Under the pieces are notes generated by a model that saw only the letters and a program-made list of their open reading frames with translations, was not told the origin of the DNA and searched no databases. 64,000 bases of DNA from Thermoanaerobaculia bacterium (GTDB taxonomy: Bacteria; Acidobacteriota; Thermoanaerobaculia; Multivoradales; J023): positions 159,647 to 223,646 of the forward strand of contig JAUIJL010000016.1 of NCBI GenBank assembly GCA_030431255.1, written 5' to 3'. The translations under genes were made by a program, and so were the position numbers. This document shows, piece after piece, positions 27,131 to 36,800 of this stretch. Each line of letters begins with the position of its first letter. The first letter of the stretch is position 1.

Positions 27131-27579
27131 GACAGAGGATCCGAACAGCAGCAGCTCATGGTTAAAGTCTGATTAGTAAAATTATGTAAACTTATGTGGT
27201 TCTTCGTCGGCGTGGTCGATGACTTGAGCCGCCGATTCTCGCCCATCGCCTCGATATGGCCCGGAGCTTTGATTGTCGCATTTTTTATTATGACCAGCTT
27301 ATACTCACAACCGCTTACTCTTAGAAATTTCCCCATCGCCCATTAAAACACCCCATCTTGATCACCGTCTCACCTACGGCTCCTACCTCTCATGAACAGG
27401 AACCAGATGTCGAGGTTCTTGTTTGAGGACTCGGATGGAAATCCATTGATCCGATTCACCCACCCGATTCCGCGCTCCTAGAAGCGATGCCTCCAGCCGG
27501 CTCGACACAGCTCGGCTAGGTGGAGGCCTTCAGCACCGCTTTCTCAACAGACACCAAGAATCGCAAGGAGCAAGGATTC
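27131..27579 (+). other. Long AT-rich spacer between the caspase cluster and the cell-surface genes
   Basis: There is no credible gene. Base composition drops sharply near 27160-27340 compared with both sides. A TATACT at 27300-27305 has no well-placed -35. An inverted repeat GGAACC/GGTTC lies at 27399-27417. A hairpin-forming sequence near 27489-27527 is listed separately. No rho-independent terminator was found at the end of the cluster. Confidence 0.5.
27489..27527 (+). promoter_or_regulatory. Inverted repeat in the leader of the giant surface gene
   Basis: GCCTCCA at 27489-27495 pairs with TGGAGGC at 27521-27527, with AGCCG/CGGCT pairing inside and a small bulge. It ends 52 bases before the chosen ATG at 27580, so it could be a 5' leader structure. 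There is no U-run. Confidence 0.3.
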
Positions 27580-30500
27580 ATGAAACAGCTTTCGACCCTT
27601 TTGACAGGCCATCGGCTCGGTGCTCCACCGATCCTGAGAGGCCTGATGGTTTGTCTATCGATTCTGACGGCCGTTTGGGCCCTTCCCGCCGGCTCCACTC
27701 CCGTGGTCCGGGCCGACTTGGCGAGCACGGACGATCGAACCCCGGTGATGATCGATGTGCTCGCCAACGATGAGAATCCCGAGGGTCGACCGATGATTTT
27801 GACGGCGATCCGATCGGAGTGTCCAGGGACTGCGACCTTTCACGAAGACGGCACCATTGAGCTCGATCCCGACTCGGTGCCGGCCGATACCCAATGCCGG
27901 ATCGAATACGACGTCGACATGGGTGGCGCGCCTTTCACCTCGACCGTGGATCTGACGATCACCTACACCGGCGGCGGTGGAGGTGGCGGCGGTGGAGGTG
28001 GCGGCGGTGGAGGAGGTGGCGGCGGCAGTGATCTGCTCGAGCTGCCCACGGATGCCATTGCCGGTTGCTCCCAACCCGGTGCCGACTTCGCGGTCTGCTG
28101 TTGGAACGAGCTGTTGAGGTCTCTCGGTGGAGAAACCGAGCTGGATTGGCAGGCTATCGACAATGCGACGACCGCGGATAAAGCACCGAATCAGGTGTTG
28201 CTCTGCCACGCTGCCAGCTATTACTCCGGGGTCGACCGCCTGACCGGCGGCAACACCACTTCCCGGGATTGGTTCCTGGCCTACCTCGAGGACCAAAAAA
28301 CGGCGGGTTGGATGAGCGACGCGAATGGGCCGCAGGCCAGCAACGAGATCCTCTCGCCCCTTTACGGCTCTTGGCACGCGGCTTCCTACATGGTGGCCCT
28401 CGATCGCGCCCGGGCCACCGGTGACACGCCCTTGGTGGACGAGCTGAGCAGCTGGTTGAGAACGTATTGGACGGTCAGCGCGCTCACCGCCCACAAGAAT
28501 CCCTTGACCCATCTGACCATGAAGACCACCGCGAGCTGCGGCGGCAATACGGGCGGCACGTACACGCTCGACGATCCGCACAGCACTTGGAACGGTCTGA
28601 CGGTCGCCCATGCGGGCACCCGCCGCTTGGGCAATTCCTGTATCGATTCGACGACCCCTCTCGGTGTGCTGGTGCCGGGCAGCCAGCCCGGACATTTCCT
28701 CACCGCCCTGGCTTTGGATGCCTATCCCCGCGCTTGGACCTCCCAAAATCTGGGATTCAACAGCGACGGCACCCCCAGCACCTATTACAACACCGTGCGC
28801 GCCGCTCTGCGCCTGAACGGCACGGACTTCTCGGCGGCCGGCGGCGGCACGATCGACCTCGAATCCGTCACTTTGCCGGTCGCAACGTTCGGCTTGACCG
28901 AAGCGCAACGGGACGAGCTGGCGCTCTTCGTCGACGATCCCGGATCCAGCAAGCAGCGGCTCGAACGGTTGGTGGGTTATGTCGACGGCCATTGGCGGCC
29001 CGGCCATGTGGACGACGCGGGAACCAACCCCTGCACCATGGCCTTCGAGCGCACCACCCTCGGTACCCTCTCCCGCTTCGGCACCGATGGGCCTTCGTCC
29101 AACGACGGCAAAACCAACGTTTGCAACATCAACACTCCGCCCATTTACGCCACGGTAGTGCTCGACAACGGAGCGGCCGAATATCTCAGCCCAGGAAACT
29201 CGCCCCAACCCAACGCCGCGGACCACGTCAAACGGGAGGGCGATCAGATCTGCGCCTACACCTCCGGCGGCGATCGCTGCATCGACCGACCCGCCGGCGA
29301 CACCCTCTATCGCCTGCATTGGACCCCGTCGTCGGGTCTGCAGGTGATCACCAACAACTTGCCGGACGAGGTCGTGGTGCCGCCCACCGAGCAATCGCCC
29401 TATGGGGGACCGGCCCATGCCATGCCCGGCCGTCTGGAAGCCGAGCTCTTCGACGAAGGCGGCCAGGACGTGGCGTCCCACGACACCACGCCCGATCAGA
29501 ACACCGCCGACGTGCCGTTCCGGGACGAGGGTGTGGATGTGGAAATCTACTCCCCACAACGCATCGTGATCACCGACATCGTGGCCGGTGAATGGTTGGA
29601 GTACACCCTCGATATTCCGGCGGGCCGCTACGCCCTATCCGTGGAATATCGAACCCTCGAGGGTGCCGGCGACGGCCGAATCCGTTTCGCCAGTGAGGAC
29701 GGTCAAATCTCCCGAGCCCTCGATCTGCCCGCCGGCTCGGGCTGGAGGCAGGCCCACGCATTCGACTTGCCGACGTTCAGCGGCGGTGAGCGGGTTTTCC
29801 GCTTGACCGTGGAGCAAGCCGGATTCGAGCTCGACGCCTTCCGCCTTTCCCCGCTCGGCGATGCACGCCGCGCCTACGAGGGAACGCCCCAGATCTTGCC
29901 GGGCAAAATCGAGCTCGAAAGGTTCGACGAAGGGGATCCCAACGACGCCTATTTCGACACCACGCCCGAGCATCTGGCGGATCCGAATCTGGCGGTGAGA
30001 ACCGACGAATGGGTGGACGCCCACCAGACCCCGAGCGCGACCATCCTCAATTGGACCGCCGCCGGTGAATGGCTGGAATACACCGTCGACGTCGAAACGG
30101 CGGGCTCCCACGAGCTCGAGCTGCATTACCGAGACGATGGGCCGAGCCAGCTGCACATCGAGGTCGAGAACGGCTCGGTGACCGAAGCCCAAACGACCCT
30201 GGAGCTGCCGTCCACCGACAACGACTGGCAAGTCCGGACCTTCCCCGCCGTCGAGCTCGGTGCCGGCCAACGGATCGTGAGAGTGACCGTGCTCGAAGGC
30301 AACCCGACCCTCGATTGGCTACGCATCGGTGACGAAGGACCCCCTCCCCCGCCGGAGCAGCCCGTGGCGACGTCCGACACCTTTTACGTGCCCAAGAACG
30401 GAGGTGCTTTCACCATCCCCCACTCGGCGCTGGAAGCCAACGATTCGCCCGCGGGTCAGGTGGACGTGGACTGGACCTTCATCGGTGTCATTCCCGGCAC

Positions 30501-33500
30501 CACGGTCGGCACGGTCACTAAAACCCAGGACTCGTTCGTCTTCACGCCGCCGGCCGATTGGGGAACCCGATCGAGCTTCTACTACCGCATCGTGCACGTC
30601 GACGATTCTTATCTCGACGACTACGGCACGGTTTCCCTGGAGTCCATCGAGAGCCTTCCCAATGCCGTCGACGACGAATTCCAGATGCTGCCGAGCTCGA
30701 CGCTCACCATCTACCACAGCGTGCTTTTGGGCAACGACGAAGGAGAGAGCTTGGCGTTCGACGGGGTGGTCAGCCAATCGAGCCCGCCCGTGCAATGGAT
30801 CGGCAATAAGTTGATCTTCCAAGCCCCGGCGACCCAGGGCACGACCCAATTCACCTATCGGATCCGCGACAGCTACGGCAACGTGGATCCGACGCCCGCC
30901 ACCGTCACCTTGGTGGTGACGGACACACCGGAGCAGCCCGAGGCGAACGACGACCACTTCTTGATGGCGGCCCACAACCAAGACGGCTCGGTCGCCGAGG
31001 CGGTCATCCCCCGCGATGAGTTCTTGGCCAACGACTCCCTTCCGGACAGCAGCAGCTACCTGTGGAATACCAGCTCTGCAAGCTGCGGTGGGCTCAATCA
31101 GCACGTGTTCGGTTGGGTCTACACCGCCGACGTCGGTTGTGCCGGCGCGAATTGGACGTACGAGATCACGGACCTGGGCACCGGCCTCGGCGATTCCGCG
31201 CAGGTCTCGATCGACATCGTGCCCGCGCCGACCGGCGTCGACGACAGCTACGAGGTGCGTTTCGGAGATCCCTTGACCCTGTCGTTCGGCGAGCTCTTGG
31301 GCGACGACGACGGCCACGGTTTGGGGTTGGTGATGTTGGTGGACGAATTCGTGCCGCCCTCGCCGCTAGCCGGAACTCTGGACCTCACCGTGCCCGGGCA
31401 GGTGACTTTCCAGCCGGCACCGGGTTTCCACGGCGACGCGACCTTTACCTACGTCGCCCGCAACGACATGCAGGAGCAGAACCCGCTCGAGATGGATCCG
31501 ACCTGGAAGATCACCACGGATCCCGTGACCGTCACCATCACGGTCGAGCCGCCGGATATTTCCGCCGCCGACGATCGCCTAATGCTGGCCACGGGGCTGA
31601 CCCAGCTCGACATCCCGTGGGGCTCGCTCTTGGTCAACGACGATCCCGCCGACCAAGCGGAAATCGTGGATTGGACGGAGACCTCCAACGGCGTGCTCGA
31701 TCTGCTGAACGGCCGATTCCGATATCAACCCGATCCCTCGTTCTGGGTCGTCGGCCACGATCAATTCACCTATCGAGCGCGCAAGATCGGCGGCAGCGGT
31801 CTGACCGCCGAAGCCACGGTGCGCATCGAGGCCGAGCCCGCTTGCACCGGGGGATTTGCCCACGACTTCGACAGCGGCTCGCTCGACGATTGGTCGCAGA
31901 GGCTCGAATCCGGTGGCTCCTTGACGCTCGCCGCCGAGGCGGCCATGCAAGGAGACCTCGGGTTGCGGGTCGAGATCGGGGCCGGCGCCACCGCCGTCCG
32001 GCTCGGTGAGCAAACGCTGCAAGGAGCCGGGCATCCCGTGCAATCCTTCTGGTTCGATCCGAATTCGATCCACATGGCAGAGGGCGAGGTCCATCCGATC
32101 GCCGTGGTCGGCACCGGGCTCAACCTTTGGCTCAGCAAGAGCGGCGGCTCGTTCCGCACCAAATTGATGAGCGTCACCAACGAGCAGCTGCTCGGCACGG
32201 AATGGGTGGATCTCTCCGACGAGCCCCACTTTTTCCGGATCGAGGCCGATGCCGCGGATTTCGACGGTCCGAACGGGGCCATCCGCATGTGGATCGACCA
32301 CGTGCTGCGCGGCGAGCTCACCGGGCTCGACAACCACCGCATGCCGACCCGGACGGTGCATGCCTTGCTCGGCGGATTGTGGAGCCTCGGCGCCACGCAA
32401 GGGACCTACTATTTCGACGACTATCGATCCTGCCACGGACCGGGGAGCGAGCATTCCGTGCTCGTCGACGGTTTCGAGGCTTCGAATCTCGATCTGTGGG
32501 ACGGGGTCGACACCGTCGCCGGTGGCGCGATCTCGATCACCCAGGGCTCGACGCTCGACGGCACTCGGGGTCTCGAGATGCGGGTGGATCCCGGCAGCCA
32601 GAGCGTCAAGCTCTTCACCGATAAGGTGAGCGGGGAATCCTATTTGGGTGCCGACTTCCTGCTCGACCCCGCGGGATTGGTGCTGGGCGAAGGTGAGGAC
32701 TTCATCCTCGCCGGTTTCTCCGGCTCGAACGGCTGGACCCACCATCTTCGCCTCGGCGTCGCCCAAGGAACGTTCAGGATTCGCCAGATCGTGCACCGAG
32801 ACGACGGCACCTTCGTCGCTAGCCCCTGGTTCGACCTCGTCGGACCCGGAACCGCCCAAGCCATCGCCTTCGAATGGCGACAGGCGAGCCGGCCGGAAGC
32901 CGACGACGGCAGCGCGACCCTGGCGTTGGACGGCGTGATCGTCGATCAACACACCGGCCTCGACAACGACGAGCGGCTCGCCCTTCGCTTTCAGCTGGGA
33001 GCGGTCGGCGCCGTCACCGCGAGCACCCAGGGCACGTTCTACGTCGATGCGGTGCAGGTGTGGCGACGCGACCAGACCCGTCGAAATCTGCTGCTCGACG
33101 GATTCGAATCCGGCATCGCCGCCGGTTGGTCCGGCCAAACAATGACCGAAGGCTCGGTCGACGCCACGGCCGCGGCCAAGCTGCTCGGTCACAAGGGCCT
33201 CGAGCTCGAAGTCACCGCGGGCGGCACCAGCCGGGCGTCTTTGAGCACCCGAGCCGCCGACGGCCTGAGCCGGGTCGCGGCGAGCTTCCTGCTCGATCCC
33301 GCCGGCTTCACCATGCCCGAAGGCGCCTTCTTCTACCTCTACGGCGGCACCCAACCCGAGGGCTGGCGCTTCCACGCACGCCTGCGTTTCAGCGCCGGGG
33401 TCTTCCAGGTGCAGATGATCGCCAACTTGGACGGACAGACCTGGGCCGCCACTCCGTGGGTCGATCTCGCGGGACCGGGGATCGCCCAACGCATCGGCGT

Positions 33501-33708
33501 CGAATGGTGGCGGGCAAGCTCTCCGCTCACTGCCGACGGCGGTGGACGTCTGGCCCTCGACGGCGAGGTGCGACACGAGCTGTCGGGTCTCGACAACGAC
33601 GAGCAGCAGATCGAAGAGCTGCACCTGGGCGCCGTCGCCTTCGTGGATCCAGCGGCCGCCGGGTCGTTCTACGTCGACGACGTGCAGATCTGGACCCTCG
33701 ACGACTAA
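27580..33708 (+). CDS. Giant exported protein with CBM6-like, Ig-like and repeated DGFESG modules
   Basis: ATG at 27580 (AAGGAG nine bases upstream) gives 2042 residues, with a signal peptide in the first 45. Order: a short Ig-like start; 19 consecutive glycines (27970-28026); a Cys-containing helical region of about residues 150-570 that I could not assign; two CBM6-like carbohydrate-binding modules, each with GEWLEYT (about 605-910); then several cadherin/Big-type Ig domains with repeated 'LLxND' turns (about 925-1420); and three ~200-residue C-terminal modules, each opening like HDFDSGSLDDW, LVDGFEASNLDLW and LLDGFESGIAAGW. It is likely a secreted or surface polysaccharide-binding protein. 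No catalytic residues were recognised. A perfect hairpin follows the stop. Confidence 0.8.
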   Translation: MKQLSTLLTGHRLGAPPILRGLMVCLSILTAVWALPAGSTPVVRADLASTDDRTPVMIDVLANDENPEGRPMILTAIRSECPGTATFHEDGTIELDPDSVPADTQCRIEYDVDMGGAPFTSTVDLTITYTGGGGGGGGGGGGGGGGGGGSDLLELPTDAIAGCSQPGADFAVCCWNELLRSLGGETELDWQAIDNATTADKAPNQVLLCHAASYYSGVDRLTGGNTTSRDWFLAYLEDQKTAGWMSDANGPQASNEILSPLYGSWHAASYMVALDRARATGDTPLVDELSSWLRTYWTVSALTAHKNPLTHLTMKTTASCGGNTGGTYTLDDPHSTWNGLTVAHAGTRRLGNSCIDSTTPLGVLVPGSQPGHFLTALALDAYPRAWTSQNLGFNSDGTPSTYYNTVRAALRLNGTDFSAAGGGTIDLESVTLPVATFGLTEAQRDELALFVDDPGSSKQRLERLVGYVDGHWRPGHVDDAGTNPCTMAFERTTLGTLSRFGTDGPSSNDGKTNVCNINTPPIYATVVLDNGAAEYLSPGNSPQPNAADHVKREGDQICAYTSGGDRCIDRPAGDTLYRLHWTPSSGLQVITNNLPDEVVVPPTEQSPYGGPAHAMPGRLEAELFDEGGQDVASHDTTPDQNTADVPFRDEGVDVEIYSPQRIVITDIVAGEWLEYTLDIPAGRYALSVEYRTLEGAGDGRIRFASEDGQISRALDLPAGSGWRQAHAFDLPTFSGGERVFRLTVEQAGFELDAFRLSPLGDARRAYEGTPQILPGKIELERFDEGDPNDAYFDTTPEHLADPNLAVRTDEWVDAHQTPSATILNWTAAGEWLEYTVDVETAGSHELELHYRDDGPSQLHIEVENGSVTEAQTTLELPSTDNDWQVRTFPAVELGAGQRIVRVTVLEGNPTLDWLRIGDEGPPPPPEQPVATSDTFYVPKNGGAFTIPHSALEANDSPAGQVDVDWTFIGVIPGTTVGTVTKTQDSFVFTPPADWGTRSSFYYRIVHVDDSYLDDYGTVSLESIESLPNAVDDEFQMLPSSTLTIYHSVLLGNDEGESLAFDGVVSQSSPPVQWIGNKLIFQAPATQGTTQFTYRIRDSYGNVDPTPATVTLVVTDTPEQPEANDDHFLMAAHNQDGSVAEAVIPRDEFLANDSLPDSSSYLWNTSSASCGGLNQHVFGWVYTADVGCAGANWTYEITDLGTGLGDSAQVSIDIVPAPTGVDDSYEVRFGDPLTLSFGELLGDDDGHGLGLVMLVDEFVPPSPLAGTLDLTVPGQVTFQPAPGFHGDATFTYVARNDMQEQNPLEMDPTWKITTDPVTVTITVEPPDISAADDRLMLATGLTQLDIPWGSLLVNDDPADQAEIVDWTETSNGVLDLLNGRFRYQPDPSFWVVGHDQFTYRARKIGGSGLTAEATVRIEAEPACTGGFAHDFDSGSLDDWSQRLESGGSLTLAAEAAMQGDLGLRVEIGAGATAVRLGEQTLQGAGHPVQSFWFDPNSIHMAEGEVHPIAVVGTGLNLWLSKSGGSFRTKLMSVTNEQLLGTEWVDLSDEPHFFRIEADAADFDGPNGAIRMWIDHVLRGELTGLDNHRMPTRTVHALLGGLWSLGATQGTYYFDDYRSCHGPGSEHSVLVDGFEASNLDLWDGVDTVAGGAISITQGSTLDGTRGLEMRVDPGSQSVKLFTDKVSGESYLGADFLLDPAGLVLGEGEDFILAGFSGSNGWTHHLRLGVAQGTFRIRQIVHRDDGTFVASPWFDLVGPGTAQAIAFEWRQASRPEADDGSATLALDGVIVDQHTGLDNDERLALRFQLGAVGAVTASTQGTFYVDAVQVWRRDQTRRNLLLDGFESGIAAGWSGQTMTEGSVDATAAAKLLGHKGLELEVTAGGTSRASLSTRAADGLSRVAASFLLDPAGFTMPEGAFFYLYGGTQPEGWRFHARLRFSAGVFQVQMIANLDGQTWAATPWVDLAGPGIAQRIGVEWWRASSPLTADGGGRLALDGEVRHELSGLDNDEQQIEELHLGAVAFVDPAAAGSFYVDDVQIWTLDD
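27970..28026 (+). repeat. Polyglycine-coding tract (19 Gly codons)
   Basis: A run of GGN codons built from a 15-bp unit repeated about three times, then a shorter end. It forms a flexible linker between the first Ig-like domain and the rest of the protein. Such tracts can change length by slippage. Confidence 0.85.
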
Positions 33709-33718
33709 ACCACAGCCA

Positions 33719-33758
33719 CCGGGAGAGCCGAGCGGCTGCGGCCGCTCGGCTCTCCCGG
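33719..33758 (+). terminator. Perfect 18-bp hairpin after the giant surface gene
   Basis: CCGGGAGAGCCGAGCGGC at 33719-33736 and its exact reverse complement at 33741-33758 enclose a TGCG loop. The sequence after it (TTCCTGTGTTTCTCG) is only moderately T-rich. It is probably the terminator of the upstream gene. Confidence 0.7.
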
Positions 33759-33864
33759 GTTCCTGTGTTTCTCGTGTCTCTTCAGAAAGAAAAAGCTCTT
33801 CGAAAGAAAATCTTTCAGACTCAGAATTTTCGGCTAAGCCAACAGCTCAAATAGGAAATTTCCC

Positions 33865-36800
33865 ATGACCCATAAAGATGTCTTCCCCAACCCTGTTTTC
33901 GCCTGGCTTCGACAGGTGGCCCTGTTGCTCCTTCTGCTCTGCGCCTCGGCCGGCTCCTTGCTCGGCCAGACCTTCGCCAACTGGCCGGAGCTACAAAAAG
34001 GCCAGGCTCCGGATACGGTCTTTCACTATGACGACCTCGATTCCGTCAACCTGCTGAACGGAAACTTGACCCTCAACATCCCGCTCGGCCAGGACTATCC
34101 CGTGGGCTCCACCCTCTCCTATGGCTTGGGCTTGGTCTACAACTCCAACATTTGGGAAGCCCTGGAGGAAAATCGCCACGAATGTGAGCAGCAAACCCAA
34201 GGGGGCGCAAATCAGTGGATCAAGTTCTACCCCAAAACGTTGGACCGGCTGTCCAACGCCGGTCCGGGGTGGATGGTCAGTCTCGGCCGCTTCCAACCCG
34301 ACGGTTGGGAATATTTCACCGTCAACAAACCCCCGTTCACCTACGTCGGTGCCGACGGTAGCCGCCACGGCTTGCATCCCGAGCTGCATCTCAAGAGCGG
34401 CGAGCCCACCCAGGCCAACGTTTTCTACGCCACCGACGGCTCCTTTCTGCGCATGTTCGACCAAGCCACCTGCGCGAGCACCCCGGGCAACGGCGGCACC
34501 TGTCGACGGCTCGAATTTCCGGACGGGTCCTATCAGGAATTCCACAAAGTCGGCGCCGAAGCCGACGACTTTCGACCGACGTTGATCGCCGACGCCTTCG
34601 GCAATCAAATCACCGTCACCTACCACGACCACTCCTGGGTGATTACCGATGATCACCTGAGGACCCAGCGGGTGGATTTCGATCCGGCGACCCCCGCCCG
34701 CAGCTACTCCAAGGTGTCGAGCGTCACCCTGAGCGCATTCGACGGTCAGACCTCGGTCTATAGCTTCGAATACGGCGAGCCGACGACCCTGGAACGTCAC
34801 CTCTACGCCGAAACCACGATCGGTGATCTGCAATGCCTCGATACCCGGCCCGCCGGGTCAGGCGGCTTCTTGGGCGCTGATGTGCAAGGTGTCGAGCTGC
34901 TGCAACGGCTGTTGCTGCCGGACGGCTCGTACTACGAGATGGATTACTTCACCGACGACGACCCCCAAGGCGCTTCGGACACGGTGTTGCTCAACCACAT
35001 GAGCGGTGCCATCGAGCATCTGCGGTTGCCTTCGGGCCTGCACTACCGCTGGATCTACAGCTGGAGCTACGGGCGGCTCAAGATCAAGACCTACAAAACG
35101 CCTCGCCCCTTCGAGCGGGTCACCGGAGTCGCCGTCAAACAGCGCTACATTCTCGACGAAGCCGGCCTCGAGCAGGACGTGGTCACCTGGCAATACGCCC
35201 CGAGCCGGGCGAGCTTCAACGCCAACTTCGACCCCGAGAACGCCAGCGACCTCTACCGTCCTTGTTTCCGCAAAACCGACGTCCGCTTCTTCACCGGTGA
35301 TTACCTCACCGACGAAACCCTTTCCGCCACCCGCCACAGCCGCCACTACTTCTCGTCGGCCGAGACCGGACCGCCGGGCATCAGCTTCAAGAGCCGCAAG
35401 TCGCTGCCCTTCACCGTTTGCCCTCCCCAGGGCACCGGCGAGTACTACACCGATCCGTCGACCCCTTGGTACAACGACGGTCTCTTCCTCTCCCAGGAGA
35501 TCCTCGACCCGGCGAATCCCGACGGCGATCCCGTGCGGTCCACCTGGGTCGACTATGAGACCGACACCTCCCAATTCGCAGACGAGCCGGACGCGGACCG
35601 ACGGGTGATCCGGCGACGCACCGTCTTTCACGACGACCCCATCGACGCGGTCGACGACCATTGGATCGAAACCCGCTACGAAGACTTCGACGGTCTGGGC
35701 CACTACCGCAAAACCGTCGCTTCCTCGAGCTTCGACTATACCGATGGCGAGAAGACCACCCTGGTCACCTACAACCACGACGCCGACGGCGGCTCCCCCT
35801 CCGGACCCTTCTTCACCCCCGCGACGTCGAGCAAGTGGTTGCTCGGGCTCTACGACGAACGGTGTCGCCGACAAGGTGCTCCGTTGTCGAGCTGCGTCGG
35901 TGCCGAGGAGCGCACCCGCTTCGACTTCGATCGCCAAAACGGATTCCTGCTGGCCCAACGACGGCTGCGGGCGGGCTCCGAGACCGATTCCGACATCCTG
36001 ACCCTCTACACCAACGACGGCAACGGATTCGTGGAGGAGGAAAACGTCTACGGTGGCGACCGATCCCCGGGCGAGCACCCGCTGGGAGCGGCTTTCTCCC
36101 CCGGCAACGCGCCTTTGGACCATCGGGCCAAATACTGGTATTCCCACGGAGTCTTGTCGCGCGCCGTGACTTACGACGGCTCCAATGCGTTCTTTGAGAC
36201 CCTGAACCACCAGATCGACCGCAACACGGGCTTGGTCTCTCGCAGCCGCGACGCCGCCGGTTTGGATACCCATCTCGACTTCGACGACATGGGTCGCCTG
36301 ATCAGCATCGAAACGCGAAAAAACGGTCAATTCGTCAACGTCGCCACCCAGCTCTTCCGCTATACCGTGCCGACCGAGCTCGACCCCGATCTGACCCTGC
36401 CGGAGATCAACCGATTCTGCGCGCAAAGCAGCTGCCCACCGGCGGCGCTCGGATTGGCCTTTGAGATTCGTCATTGCGCGCCCGGCACCGGCGACTACAA
36501 CGCTTGCCACGGCCAACAGCTGGCGGAACGGCGTTTCTTCTACGACCGACAGGGCCGTTTGATCGACGAGCGGCGGTTGATCCCTTGGACCGCGGACGGC
36601 GAGGACATCTCCCGGGAAGTGTTCCGCCAGATGGCCTACGACCTGGCGGATCGTCAGGCTTGGTCCACGGAATGGCACGTTTCCGGTCTCGGCTTCGACG
36701 TCTGGTTCACCGGCCACGAAGACTACGACATCTTCGATCGAGCCCGAACCATCCGTCGGCCCGACGGCAAAGCCACGACCCTGCAATACACCGGTGAGCG

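Noticed and set aside
27970..28026. Short tandem repeats suggestive of a CRISPR or minisatellite array
   Set aside because: The units are contiguous Gly codons without spacers inside a protein-coding frame.
27655..33624. Several - strand open frames of 330-680 residues inside the giant surface gene
   Set aside because: Low-complexity Gly/Val/Arg-rich shadows opposite a clear + strand protein with recognisable domains.
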